DNA from: Hymenobacter sp. BT730
Lineage (GTDB): Bacteria > Bacteroidota > Bacteroidia > Cytophagales > Hymenobacteraceae
Assembly (NCBI RefSeq): GCF_030542105.1
Contig: NZ_JAUOFB010000001.1
Coordinates: 620,001 to 684,000 of the forward strand
DNA length: 64,000 nt
Direction of reading: 5' to 3'
The position numbers were made by a program, and so were the translations under genes. Below the pieces are notes generated by a model. That model was not told the DNA's origin and did not search any database. It worked only from the letters and a program-made list of their open reading frames with translations. Each line of letters begins with the position of its first letter. Positions within the stretch are counted from its first letter, which is position 1. This document shows, in pieces, positions 1 to 8,761 of the stretch.

Positions 1-1
1 T

Positions 2-748
2 CCACGCACTATCATCCATCAATTTCATTTCGACGAAGGCCCGGTGCGGCTGTTGATTATTGAGTCGTTTAGTCCGGTAGAAACCTGCCGCCGCTACCGC
101 AACCACTTCGGGCAGCTGCTGGAGCACTCGCCCTACTGTGAGCGGGATATGCGCCCACCTGTAGAGCTGGTGCTGGAAAAGGCTCCCGGCGAATACCTGG
201 TACAGGTGAAAAAGGAAGGCTTCCTGCACCAGCTGACGTATGCCCACTCGCCGTTTGATGTGGTAGGCTGGGACGGATTCTTCTTCCCTTACGCCTTCAG
301 CATTCATGATTTTGAGCCGATAACGGGCCGTATTCATCAGCCCCCACCCGTGCACCAGACGTTTGAGGCGCACAACTTTGTTATCTGCTCCTTTGTGCCG
401 CGTTTGTTCGATTATCACCCCTTGAGCATTCCCGCACCCTATAACCACTCCAACGTGGACTCCGATGAGGTGCTGTACTACGTGGCCGGTAACTTCATGT
501 CGCGCAAAGGCATTGACCTCGCCTCGTTTACGGTACACCCCAGTGGCCTGCCGCACGGGCCGCACCCGGGCACCGTGGAGGCCAGTATCGGCAAAAAGGA
601 AACCCACGAGCTGGCCGTTATGGTGGACACATTCCGCCCGCTGTACCTAACGGAAACCGCCCTGCAGTATGTGGATGAGAAATACCCTATGAGCTGGAAT
701 CCGGATTTCGTGCATGAAGCGCCCCGCTCTGCCGATATGATGGACTAA
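2..748 (+). CDS. hmgA: Homogentisate 1,2-dioxygenase, C-terminal part (5' end outside window)
   Basis: The reading frame is already open at base 2, so the gene starts upstream of the window; the first GTG (44) is internal. The protein carries the family core HNFVICSFVPRLFDYHP, then HSNVDSDEVLYYV and a later HPSGLPHGPHPG stretch, which supply the His/Glu/His ligands of the catalytic ferrous iron. The enzyme opens the ring of homogentisate to maleylacetoacetate in cytosolic tyrosine/phenylalanine breakdown. About 248 codons are visible, a little over half of the usual ~385-440. No other tyrosine-catabolism gene follows; the next gene is an unrelated lipoprotein. Identification is firm. Confidence 0.93.
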   Translation, partial: PRTIIHQFHFDEGPVRLLIIESFSPVETCRRYRNHFGQLLEHSPYCERDMRPPVELVLEKAPGEYLVQVKKEGFLHQLTYAHSPFDVVGWDGFFFPYAFSIHDFEPITGRIHQPPPVHQTFEAHNFVICSFVPRLFDYHPLSIPAPYNHSNVDSDEVLYYVAGNFMSRKGIDLASFTVHPSGLPHGPHPGTVEASIGKKETHELAVMVDTFRPLYLTETALQYVDEKYPMSWNPDFVHEAPRSADMMD

Positions 749-824
749 ATTTTGCTAGGAGGCGTCAACGGGTCCCATTTTTTGGCGTACTCCAGCTTTT
801 TACCTTTCCAACTATTCCTTTTTC

Positions 825-1355
825 ATGAAAAGAGCCTTTTTCATTGCCCCTCTGCTGTTGCTGTTGATCAGCTTCACCTTTAGCTGCAAAAAAGTTAATG
901 AGCTGTTGACCTTTGAAATTTCCGATTCGCAGAACATAAAAATTCCTGCCAGCGGCGTAGTTGCGGTGCCATTTATCTCGCCGGTACCAGTTTCGGTGAA
1001 GTCAGAAGAGAGCTTCAAAAACAACAATACCCGGGCGGACCTGGTGCGGGACGTGACGCTTAGCAAGCTTACCCTCACGATTACTGACCCCGCGGCAGAA
1101 AACTTCAACTTCCTGAAGAGTATTACAATTTCTATCGGTACCGACCAGAATGACAAAGTGCCGCTGGCCTCGCTGGATAATGTGCCAATGGGAGTTTCCA
1201 GCATTGAGCTGAAGTCCAGTAACACGAAGCTCGATAAGTACATTAAAGCATCCAGCTACACGCTGTACACGGAAGTGTCGCTACGGGGCAATGTTGCCCA
1301 CGAAATTACCGTGCGCTCCGACTCTAAGTTTAAGGTAACGGCTGATCCGCTGTAA
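825..1355 (+). CDS. Putative lipoprotein of unknown function
   Basis: A 176-residue protein that I do not recognise. It begins with a lipoprotein signal: KR, then a hydrophobic run FFIAPLLLLLISFTF, then lipobox FTFSC with the lipidated Cys near residue 21. The rest is polar, rich in Ser/Thr/Val and probably all beta, with no cysteines. Upstream, TTTG at 781-784 is followed 16 bases later by TACCTTTC (801-808), one base off the Bacteroidota -7 box, a plausible promoter. The gene runs convergent to HMG-CoA reductase, with a long palindromic terminator between them. Probably a periplasm- or surface-facing monocistronic lipoprotein; function unknown. Confidence 0.8.
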   Translation: MKRAFFIAPLLLLLISFTFSCKKVNELLTFEISDSQNIKIPASGVVAVPFISPVPVSVKSEESFKNNNTRADLVRDVTLSKLTLTITDPAAENFNFLKSITISIGTDQNDKVPLASLDNVPMGVSSIELKSSNTKLDKYIKASSYTLYTEVSLRGNVAHEITVRSDSKFKVTADPL

Positions 1356-1373
1356 TCTAGTTGCTTGATATAC

Positions 1374-1432
1374 AACACACTGGCGCCTGGCAATTGCTTA
1401 CTATATAAGTAGTTGCCAGGCGCCAGTGTGTT
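1374..1432. terminator. Bidirectional terminator hairpin
   Basis: A perfect 20-bp inverted repeat (arms 1374-1393 and 1413-1432, core CTGGCGCCTGGCAA) around a 19-nt loop. It lies between the stop codons of two convergent genes, so it can end transcription from both sides. There is no long T run. Confidence 0.75.
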
Positions 1433-1442
1433 ATGGACAGAG

Positions 1443-2999
1443 CTAGCGGTTGCGGCCGTACTGCTCGTGGCTGCTCACCCAGTCGGAGCTGCTGATGGCG
1501 GCGCCCAGGCTTAACTCGCCGGCCAGGACTACGCCGGCTACTATTTCGGCAAACTTATTGACGGTGCCCCGGCCTACGCAGCCCAACATTTTCAAACACT
1601 CATTCTGCGTGGCCAAACCAGTTCCCCCGCCGTGCGTGGCAACAATGAGCGAAGGAATAGTAATGCTGATGTACAAATCCCCTTCCGGCGTCACTTCAGA
1701 ATATAGCACCCCCGCAGAAGACTCCGACACATTAGCTACATCCTGACCGGTGGCAATAAACATGGCCGTAATGCCATTGGCCGAGTGCGCCCCGTTATTG
1801 TTGGCCCCGGATAAAAACGCGCCCACGTTGCTTACCTGCCCGTGGTAGGCCAGCTGCTCGGGCGTTACGCGCATGCGCTGTTGCAGAATGTCGCGCTTAA
1901 TCACGCACTCCGCCACTACCCGCTTCCCTCGGGTGCGCATCACGTTAATCTGGGAGGCCTTCTTATCCGTAGCAAAGTTCGACTCCAGGTAGAAGTGGCG
2001 GATAGGTGCGCCTTTATACTGCGCCAATATCCAGGAGCAGGCCGCGAAGGTGGCGCGACCCACCATGTTCTGGCCCGCCGCATCTCCGGTGCTGAAGTTG
2101 AAGCGCAGGAAGGCAAACTTGTTGGAGAGGTACGTGTCAATGTACTGTAGCTTGGCCACGCGGGACGTGCTTTCCGCCTCGGGGCGGATCAGGTCAATGT
2201 TTTCTTCTACCCACCGGCCAAAGTCCCGGGCCCCGCGAGCGTCATCAAACACAAACACGGGGGCCCGCTGCATAGCATCGCCGATTACGGTGCATTTGGC
2301 GCCGCCACAGAGGTTCAGCAACTGAATGCCGCGGTTGTAGCTGGCTACCAATGTGCCTTCGGTAGTGGCTAGGGGAATCAGGAAGTCGCCCTGGGCATGC
2401 TCGCCGTTTACGCGTAGCGGTCCGGCCAGCCCCACCGGAATCTGGGCCACGCCGGTAAAATGCTCGCAGTTGCCCTGCAGCTCGTGCGGATCAAAGGAAT
2501 AATGCTTCAGGTGCTTGAACTGCTGGCCCGTAAATTCCTCGGCAAACCGCTGCCGGGCCTGAATGGCGGCCTCGGAATAGTCATCCTCATTCTGGCGCGG
2601 AATACGGGTGCGGTTATCGGGTAGATTTACAATGGCATCTTCCACCTCCACGTGTAGCGGGCCGAAAGGATCGGCGGAGAACTGTACCTGCAAGGCGTGC
2701 ATACCTTCAGGCAGGGTAGGAGTCTCCAGCAAAAATTCCATGCTTTGACCCACCGCAAACTCCAGGCTGTGGCCATCGGGGCCCAGTGCCATGGCGGGGC
2801 GTATGTCGCCATTGCCCAGGTCCAGACTGATGTGCTCGGGAAGGATCTTCGTGTTGCCAATCTGCACGTGCTCAATGCCGGTGAGGTGCACCGTATCAAG
2901 GCGATTTTTGATGCTGAAAGCCACGCCAGTAGGCGTGTTGTGCAGGCTGCCGCGCGTGTACAGCAGCTTCAGCAGCATGGGACTGGGGGTGAAGAGCAT
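1443..2999 (-). CDS. Hydroxymethylglutaryl-CoA reductase with an extra N-terminal domain
   Basis: Reduces HMG-CoA to mevalonate, the committed step of the mevalonate isoprenoid pathway. The catalytic part (about residues 140-518) shows QIPVGLAGPLRV, PLATTEGTLVAS (catalytic Glu214), GDAAGQNMVG, the TDKK motif with the catalytic Lys at 346-347, GQDVANV (Asp420), THGGGTGLATQ and a C-terminal SSHEQY (His511). In front sits a domain of about 125 residues, predicted mostly beta, that is not part of the reductase fold. A second in-frame Met at residue 8 (2978) is an alternative start. No other mevalonate gene is adjacent. The motif pattern looks nearer the class I branch, judged by eye. Confidence 0.93.
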   Translation of the reverse strand: MLFTPSPMLLKLLYTRGSLHNTPTGVAFSIKNRLDTVHLTGIEHVQIGNTKILPEHISLDLGNGDIRPAMALGPDGHSLEFAVGQSMEFLLETPTLPEGMHALQVQFSADPFGPLHVEVEDAIVNLPDNRTRIPRQNEDDYSEAAIQARQRFAEEFTGQQFKHLKHYSFDPHELQGNCEHFTGVAQIPVGLAGPLRVNGEHAQGDFLIPLATTEGTLVASYNRGIQLLNLCGGAKCTVIGDAMQRAPVFVFDDARGARDFGRWVEENIDLIRPEAESTSRVAKLQYIDTYLSNKFAFLRFNFSTGDAAGQNMVGRATFAACSWILAQYKGAPIRHFYLESNFATDKKASQINVMRTRGKRVVAECVIKRDILQQRMRVTPEQLAYHGQVSNVGAFLSGANNNGAHSANGITAMFIATGQDVANVSESSAGVLYSEVTPEGDLYISITIPSLIVATHGGGTGLATQNECLKMLGCVGRGTVNKFAEIVAGVVLAGELSLGAAISSSDWVSSHEQYGRNR

Positions 3000-3091
3000 A
3001 ATAGTGGGAGCGTGCGTAAGGTTGGATTCTGAGGGGGTAAAATAGAAAGGTTTTAAATGGAATTCAGTGTATAAGCAGCAGATTGGGAAAT

Positions 3092-3565
3092 TTATTGGCG
3101 ATGCTTCTTGGTGTCTTCCTGTATTCGAAACATGATGGGGAGAATCATGCTATACGCTATTGGACGCCCTAATTCTTTAGCTGGGGTAAACCGGCTATCA
3201 AGTAGTCTGACAACCCGTACTGCTTCCGCGTCAAAAAGCGGATGAAGGCTTTTGATTACTTGTGGTTGCACTATATGCCCGAGTGAATCAATAGTGAAGC
3301 GAATAAATACCCTTCCGTCTACGTCTATTCGTTCTGCACCAGCAGGCCATTTAAGGTTTTGCCAGATAAATCGTTGAAAACCTTTAGCGCCTCCTTCTTT
3401 GAACATAGGAAGCATTCCGGAAGAATAGCCAATAGGTTGTTTATCCTTTCGCACAGTATCATACACGACCTGCTGGGCCGACGCTTTTTGTATCGCTAGT
3501 GCTAAAGTGCCTGAGAGTAGCACCAGTGCCAGAAGTTGCTGCCTTATAAACTGGTCGATAGGCAT
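3092..3565 (-). CDS. TonB C-terminal-domain secreted protein
   Basis: A 157-residue protein with a signal peptide (MPIDQFIRQ then LLALVLLSGTLALAI, cleavage near ASA-QQ) followed by a TonB C-terminal-like domain: GRVFIRFTIDSLGHIVQPQVI and later FDAEAVRVVRLL. This domain normally contacts TonB boxes of outer-membrane receptors, but the protein lacks the usual Pro-rich spacer and has a cleavable signal, so it may act as a periplasmic TonB-fold protein and not as a classical energy transducer. An in-frame Met at 3619 is rejected as the start because that codon lies inside the terminator hairpin of the upstream gene. A standalone minus-strand gene. Confidence 0.78.
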   Translation of the reverse strand: MPIDQFIRQQLLALVLLSGTLALAIQKASAQQVVYDTVRKDKQPIGYSSGMLPMFKEGGAKGFQRFIWQNLKWPAGAERIDVDGRVFIRFTIDSLGHIVQPQVIKSLHPLFDAEAVRVVRLLDSRFTPAKELGRPIAYSMILPIMFRIQEDTKKHRQ

Positions 3566-3609
3566 GATAAGTAGTAATACGCCTGTTTGTAAAAGGCTGG
3601 TAAAAAGGC

Positions 3610-3650
3610 TGCCCTGCATCCGGAAGTTATTACTTTCCGGATGCAGGGCA
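3610..3650 (-). terminator. Terminator hairpin after the WG-repeat gene
   Basis: A perfect 16-bp inverted repeat (3610-3625 and 3635-3650, core CCCTGCATCCGGAA) with a 9-nt loop, 26 bases past the stop of the minus-strand WG-repeat gene. It fixes the start of the next gene downstream at 3565, because the longer start codon would lie in the stem. Confidence 0.72.
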
Positions 3651-3675
3651 TGAACAAGCTACTTAAGCCGATATT

Positions 3676-4449
3676 TTACTCGAAGTACTCTTTGCCGTTG
3701 GAATCAATGTAGCCCACGCGCCCATCCGGGGTTTCTACCCGGGCCACACCGCCCACAAATGGCTCAGCTGCACGATACTTGGGCTTTACCAGCAGGTGGC
3801 CTTCGGCATCCAGATACCCAAATAGGCCGGCCTGGAGCACAATGGGAAAGATAAAATCATTGCTGGCTGTGGCCTGAATGGACTCATACAAAACAGGCAG
3901 CACTAATTTGCCCTTGCGGTTTATTGCGCCCCACTGCTGGCCTTGGCGCACAAACAGCAAACCCCGGTAATCCTCCAGAATCTCGTCGTAGAGGGGGGGC
4001 ACCGTGGCACTGCCTACGCTAAAGCGGAAGCCCAGCTTGCCATCTTTGCGCACTAAGTCGCCTAAGGATAGATATTCTACTTCGGGCGTAGGGGCGGCGG
4101 CAGGAAGACGCTTGCCGGCCACATCAATGTCGAAGGTTTCGCCGTGCAGCTCTACCCTAGCCCTGCCCCGGTTGAAATTGGATGCTTTGGTGAAATGGGT
4201 GGGCGTTACGGCATAGCCGCTACCATCAATATAGCCATATAGTCCGGCCACGCGCACCCAAGCCAGTTCCTCTACAAAGGGGCCAGCCTCATCGTAGAGC
4301 AAGGGCAGCACTAAACGCCGGTTCCGGTCAGTATAACCCCATTTTACGCCTTGCCGAAAGGGAATTAACTCCCCGCTAACCCATTCTCGGGCAGGAGTAA
4401 AGGCCATGGTAATTAATCCAAGCAAAACGATGAGCAGCCAATTCTTCAT
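3676..4449 (-). CDS. WG repeat-containing secreted protein
   Basis: A 257-residue protein with an N-terminal signal peptide (MKNWLLIVLLGLITMAFTPA) and at least five WG/YG repeats of about 35-40 residues: KWGYTDRNRRLVLP, LYGYIDGSGYAV, QWGAINRKGKLVLP, LFGYLDAEGHLLVKP and VGYIDSNGKEYF. WG repeats form beta structures found in secreted and surface proteins; their partners are mostly unknown. The repeats run to the end of the protein and there is no sorting domain, so it is probably periplasmic. Followed by its own terminator. Confidence 0.85.
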   Translation of the reverse strand: MKNWLLIVLLGLITMAFTPAREWVSGELIPFRQGVKWGYTDRNRRLVLPLLYDEAGPFVEELAWVRVAGLYGYIDGSGYAVTPTHFTKASNFNRGRARVELHGETFDIDVAGKRLPAAAPTPEVEYLSLGDLVRKDGKLGFRFSVGSATVPPLYDEILEDYRGLLFVRQGQQWGAINRKGKLVLPVLYESIQATASNDFIFPIVLQAGLFGYLDAEGHLLVKPKYRAAEPFVGGVARVETPDGRVGYIDSNGKEYFE

Positions 4450-4629
4450 ACCACGCAGAATGCTGGAAGTTAATCAGAATCACAAAGATACTATGCGCTG
4501 CCAAACCCCAAGCAGGAAACCGGGGTTCCTTTTGGTACTATTTTACTGCCGGCACAATTTTGAGACAAGTCTGCTTATTGGACTGATGCCGGATGGCCAT
4601 GTAAAGTAGGTAGCTGGAAGGGGTATCAT

Positions 4630-5358
4630 TTACCTTAACCGATAGCTCCCGGCGGAGTCTATCTGGGCGGGAGGAAGCCGGTGGTACTGCTCGAAATAGG
4701 TAAAGACCGGGGCTAGTCTTTTCCAGAACTCATAATGCGGGCTGGCCCAACGGGCATCCAGGTCGGTGCTGTTGAGGGCAAAAGGGAAAATATGGACCGG
4801 TATTTCCTGCTGCCCTGCCGCGCGGGCCTCTACTGCCAGGATGTAAAGCTCCTCTATGCAGGCATTCGTAATGGGCAGGCAGCCAACCGTAACATTGGAC
4901 CCGTGAATGAAGATGTCACCGCCAGGCGCTGGCTCGTGCAGGGCCAGGTCGGCGGCGTTCGGGTAATCCAGCCCGAGGGAAAGGTGGTAGAGGCTGTTGG
5001 GATTGAAGCGGTTAATGCGGTAGCAGCCCTCGGGCACCTGCCCGTCGCCGGCGCGGCGTTTGGGTCCCAGCGTGCCTGAAGTGCCCGCCAGGGTGTATTG
5101 GCAAAAAAGCCGGAAAGGCTCCGGACCTCGGTTATGTGCCCATACTTCTACCCGCTTGCCTATTTTAAACACGCGCAGATACACCTGCAACTGGGCAGGG
5201 TTAATATGTTGGCGGCGTAGCGCCATCTGCAACCCGGGCCACCGGTTTGCATAGGCGGCCCGCACGCGGGGAAAAACCTGCTGTTCCTGCCGAAATGAGG
5301 TATTACCGGGGAATAGATCAACCAGGGAAAGCAGCACCAGCAGGAGCAAAGCATGCAT
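4630..5358 (-). CDS. L,D-transpeptidase (YkuD family) murein enzyme
   Basis: A 242-residue exported protein. The signal is short and hydrophobic (MHALLLLVLLSLVDLFPG). The catalytic box GDIFIHGSNVTVGCLPITN keeps the family His and the nucleophilic Cys. The PEGCYRINRFNPNS region and LGLDYPNAADL match the YafK-like subgroup. Such enzymes make or cut 3-3 peptide cross-links, or attach proteins to peptidoglycan, in the periplasm. Divergent from the M20 hydrolase, with 138 bases of shared upstream DNA. The family call is firm; the exact bond formed is not known. Confidence 0.85.
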   Translation of the reverse strand: MHALLLLVLLSLVDLFPGNTSFRQEQQVFPRVRAAYANRWPGLQMALRRQHINPAQLQVYLRVFKIGKRVEVWAHNRGPEPFRLFCQYTLAGTSGTLGPKRRAGDGQVPEGCYRINRFNPNSLYHLSLGLDYPNAADLALHEPAPGGDIFIHGSNVTVGCLPITNACIEELYILAVEARAAGQQEIPVHIFPFALNSTDLDARWASPHYEFWKRLAPVFTYFEQYHRLPPAQIDSAGSYRLR

Positions 5359-5496
5359 ATAAAGCCAGGAGAATAAGAAGATGCTGCGCTAACGGCACAT
5401 GCCTTACGCCAAGTATAGGCCTTGTTAAATATACCGGAGCCACTAGGCAGAATAACCCAGGCGCTCTATCTTCAACCCCGCTTATAAGCTTGCCCT

Positions 5497-6813
5497 ATGA
5501 AGTCATTTCGTTTTCCACTGGTTGCCTCGTTCGTCCTCGGCCTTGCCCCCCTTGTGCCGGCTCTGGCGCAAAACACTAGTCTGCATACCCGCATCAATAA
5601 ACTGGCCGGAGAAACGGAGCAATCAGTTATAGCCTGTCGGCGCGACCTGCACGAGCATCCGGAGCTGGGCAACCAGGAAACCCGCACGGCCGCAATGGTA
5701 GCTGCGCAGCTTCAAAAACTGGGCATTGAAGTGCAAACCGGCGTGGCCCGGACAGGCGTAGTGGGCATACTGCGGGGTGGCAAGCCCGGCCCGGTGGTGG
5801 CCCTGCGCGCCGATATGGATGCATTGCCGGTAACGGAAGCCACCGACCTGCCTTTCGCGTCAAAAGTTACCTCTACTTATAACGGCCAGAAAGTAGGCGT
5901 TATGCACGCCTGTGGCCACGATACGCACGTGGCCATGCTGCTGGGGGCCGCCGAGGTATTGAGCAAAGTTCGGAAGGACTTACCGGGCACCGTTAAGTTT
6001 ATCTTTCAGCCCGCTGAAGAAGGCTCCCTGCCCGGGGAGGAAGGCGGCGCCCGCCTTATGGTAAAGGAGGGTGTGCTCACCAACCCCGCCGTGGATGCTA
6101 TTTTTGGCGTGCATATCAACGCCCAGACGGAAGTAGGCACCCTGAAATATCGGCCGGAGGGTACCATGGCCAGCTCCGATGTATTTAAGATTGTAGTGAA
6201 GGGCAAATCAGCGCACGGAGCATACCCGTGGCTGAGCATCGACCCCGTGGTTACGGCGGCCCAGATCATCACCGGTCTGCAAACCATCATTAGCCGCCAA
6301 ACTGAGCTGACGCAGGATGCGGCCGTCATTACGGTTGGCATGGTGCACGGCGGCGTGCGGAACAACATCATTCCGGAGCAGGTAGAACTCACAGGTACAA
6401 TCCGTACGCTGAGCAAAGACACGCAGCAAAAAATATGGGCGGCGGTGCGGCGTACCGCCACCAACATTGCGGAAAGTGCCGGCGCCACGGCGGAGGTGGA
6501 AATTGAGAATTACGCGCCCGTTACGTTTAACAATCCGCGCCTGATGGAGCAGATGTTGCCCTCCCTGCGGCTGGCTGCCGGACCGGAGCACGTGGTTTTG
6601 CAGAAGGCCGTTACCGGTGCCGAGGACTTTGCTTTCTACCAGGAAAAAATACCGGGCCTGTTTGTATTTGTAGGCGGTATGCCCAAAGGCAAGAAGCCCT
6701 CCGACACGGCCCCGCACCACACTCCGGGCTTCTTTATTGACGAGAGCGGCCTGACGTTGGGGGTAAAAACCCTGGCTACGCTGGCCGCCGATTATCTCAC
6801 CCTGAAAAAATAA
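5497..6813 (+). CDS. Secreted M20 family amidohydrolase
   Basis: A 438-residue metallohydrolase with a signal peptide (KSFRFPLVASFVLGLAPLVPALAQ). It carries the M20D motifs ALRADMDALPVTE and HACGHDTHVAMLLGAA (metal ligands), FQPAEEG with the catalytic Glu, an SAHGAYPW dimerisation-domain motif and GAEDFAFYQ near the end. Relatives remove acyl groups from N-acyl amino acids, hippurate or indole-acetyl conjugates; the substrate cannot be read from sequence. The signal peptide points to periplasmic action. It is followed after 39 bases by the ATP-grasp gene, possibly on one transcript. Confidence 0.9.
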   Translation: MKSFRFPLVASFVLGLAPLVPALAQNTSLHTRINKLAGETEQSVIACRRDLHEHPELGNQETRTAAMVAAQLQKLGIEVQTGVARTGVVGILRGGKPGPVVALRADMDALPVTEATDLPFASKVTSTYNGQKVGVMHACGHDTHVAMLLGAAEVLSKVRKDLPGTVKFIFQPAEEGSLPGEEGGARLMVKEGVLTNPAVDAIFGVHINAQTEVGTLKYRPEGTMASSDVFKIVVKGKSAHGAYPWLSIDPVVTAAQIITGLQTIISRQTELTQDAAVITVGMVHGGVRNNIIPEQVELTGTIRTLSKDTQQKIWAAVRRTATNIAESAGATAEVEIENYAPVTFNNPRLMEQMLPSLRLAAGPEHVVLQKAVTGAEDFAFYQEKIPGLFVFVGGMPKGKKPSDTAPHHTPGFFIDESGLTLGVKTLATLAADYLTLKK

Positions 6814-6852
6814 ACGGGCTGCTTTGCCGCTGCCTTGCCATAGCTTCTATTT

Positions 6853-7776
6853 ATGCACCTTGCTTTAGTTACCTGCGCCAGCCGGGCACAATATGCCGCC
6901 GATACAGTAGAGGATGAAGACGTGTTGCTGGAACGTGCGCTACGTACCCATGGCCATCAGGTAAGCGTGGTGGTTTGGTCAGATGAGACCGTGGCCTGGG
7001 ACCAGTATGAGGTGGTCGTGCTCAAGTCGCCGTGGGACTACTTTGACCGGGTAGCGGAGTTTTATCAGTGGCTGGACCGGCTGCAGGAGCAGAACATCCC
7101 ATTGCTAAACCCGGTGGCCACGGTGCGGTGGAACGCCGACAAACGGTACCTGCTGGAAATGCAGGAGGCTGGTGTTCCTATTGTGCCCACCCGTTGGTTG
7201 GCCCAAGGCACACAGTTTTCTCCCGCCGCTCTTTTTGCCGAGCTGCAAACGGAGCAGCTGATTGTGAAGCCGGCCGTGAGTGGCGGAGCCAAGAACACCT
7301 TTTCTCTCACCCTGGCCCAGGCCACGGAGCAAGCCGCCCATATTACCGCTCTGCTAACGGAGGAAGATTTCCTGGCGCAGCCTTTCCTGCCGGAAATCCA
7401 AACCCAGGGCGAATGGTCCTTGGTCTACCTGGGCGGCAGCTACAGCCATTGCGTGCTGAAGCTGCCCAAGTCCGGCGACTTCCGTGTGCAGCATTATTTG
7501 GGCGGGAGCATTGCCCCCACCACGCCACCCGCCGCCGTGCAGCAGGCTGCCGATGCCATTATGCAGCGCTTTGCTGCCGGGTGTTTGTATGCCCGCGTAG
7601 ATGGGGTAGTGGTAAACGGAGAATTCCTGCTCATGGAGCTGGAGCTGATTGAGCCTTTCCTGTACCTGGACTCCGCCCCCGATTCCTGGGCGCGCTACGT
7701 GCAGGCCCTGGAGCAGCTGGCCCCTAAAACCCATTCACCACAAAGCCTCCATCCACACTCAGGCACTGCCCGGTAA
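6853..7776 (+). CDS. ATP-grasp domain protein (RimK/DcsG-like ligase)
   Basis: A 307-residue cytosolic protein. The N-terminal part ([19 protein letters not shown]... then [12 protein letters not shown]) and an ATP-grasp core with [27 protein letters not shown] and a late [13 protein letters not shown] resemble the stand-alone glutathione-synthetase-like family that includes cycloserine enzyme DcsG. These enzymes join a carboxylate to an amine or thiol through an acyl phosphate. The substrate is unknown. The last ~17 codons overlap the end of the convergent SDR gene by 53 bases. No biosynthetic partners are close enough to name a product. Confidence 0.82.
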   Translation: MHLALVTCASRAQYAADTVEDEDVLLERALRTHGHQVSVVVWSDETVAWDQYEVVVLKSPWDYFDRVAEFYQWLDRLQEQNIPLLNPVATVRWNADKRYLLEMQEAGVPIVPTRWLAQGTQFSPAALFAELQTEQLIVKPAVSGGAKNTFSLTLAQATEQAAHITALLTEEDFLAQPFLPEIQTQGEWSLVYLGGSYSHCVLKLPKSGDFRVQHYLGGSIAPTTPPAAVQQAADAIMQRFAAGCLYARVDGVVVNGEFLLMELELIEPFLYLDSAPDSWARYVQALEQLAPKTHSPQSLHPHSGTAR

Positions 7777-8491
7777 TGTAGCTGGCGGCTGGCAGGCACA
7801 GAAAAGCTACGGCCGCCGCTACCTCAGCCGGCTCTCCAATGCGCTTCATGGGGGTGCGGTCCAGCACCTGCTGCAAATACTCCGGGTTGCTGAGTACGCC
7901 GGCAGCAAGCGGGGTATGAATGTACCAGGGGGCTACGGCATTTACCCGGATACCCTCAGCAGCCCATTCCACAGCCAGGTTGCGGGTTAGCTGTAGCATG
8001 GCTGCTTTCGTCATGCCGTAGACGGAGCCAGTACGCAAATGCGTGAGCCCGGCCACTGAGGAGACATTAACGATGCTGGCTCCGGCCGTTTCCCGCAGTA
8101 GCGGATACAACTCCTGGCACATCCCAAATACCGATTCCAAGTTGGTAGCCATCAGATACTGATATTCCTCGGGGCTGTAAGCGGCGCTGGGCTTACGGAT
8201 GTTGGTGCCTACATTATTCACCAGTATGCTGCACGGTAGCTGTAAGTCGGCTAGGGCCTGCTTAATCTGGTGGCGGCCCGCTACAGTGCTGACGTCGGCT
8301 GCTATGCCGTGTGCGGACAGACCCTGAGCCTGCCAGGTGGCTACTTGCTGCTGCAGTACATCGGCCTGGCGCGCTACGGCCAGTACAGTAGCACCCAGGT
8401 GCAAAAGCTCTTCTGCAATAGCAGCGCCAATGCCTTTAGAAGCACCGGTTACCACTGCCACGTTTTTATCTAATTTCCAGCGGGTAAGCAT
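7724..8491 (-). CDS. SDR family oxidoreductase (tropinone-reductase-like)
   Basis: A 255-residue classical short-chain dehydrogenase. It shows the cofactor motif [16 protein letters not shown], the catalytic Ser in IVNVSSVAG, the YGMTK catalytic pair and the closing [10 protein letters not shown]. The length is typical. The residues after NNVGTN resemble the tropinone-reductase-like subgroup often annotated in Bacteroidota. The substrate is unknown. The 3' end overlaps the ATP-grasp gene tail to tail. The 270-base AT-rich gap upstream is shared with the divergent M4 protease gene and has no perfect -7 box. Confidence 0.88.
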   Translation of the reverse strand: MLTRWKLDKNVAVVTGASKGIGAAIAEELLHLGATVLAVARQADVLQQQVATWQAQGLSAHGIAADVSTVAGRHQIKQALADLQLPCSILVNNVGTNIRKPSAAYSPEEYQYLMATNLESVFGMCQELYPLLRETAGASIVNVSSVAGLTHLRTGSVYGMTKAAMLQLTRNLAVEWAAEGIRVNAVAPWYIHTPLAAGVLSNPEYLQQVLDRTPMKRIGEPAEVAAAVAFLCLPAASYITGQCLSVDGGFVVNGF

Positions 8492-8761
8492 AAGGCATAA
8501 TAGTGTAAAAGGCCGGCAATAATGCCTTTTTTTCTATTAAAATAGAAAGACAGGACAAGGTATTTTTATTAAGTGCTTTAAATAATGCAAAATGATAATT
8601 TGTAAAATATATTGGGTTTGAATAAAATTTTATCAAATATCTGGCTGGTATATACAAGATATTGCAAAAATGTATAGTTTGGCCAGCCAATCTGTAAAAG
8701 CCATCCTCTCTCGGCTTCATAGGTTGTCTTCAATTCTTTCACCACCCCAACCAAACCCATT

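Noticed and set aside
5497..8491. M20 hydrolase, ATP-grasp ligase and SDR as a small natural-product cluster
   Set aside because: The SDR is on the opposite strand, the M20 enzyme is secreted, and no carrier protein, transporter or precursor peptide is present.
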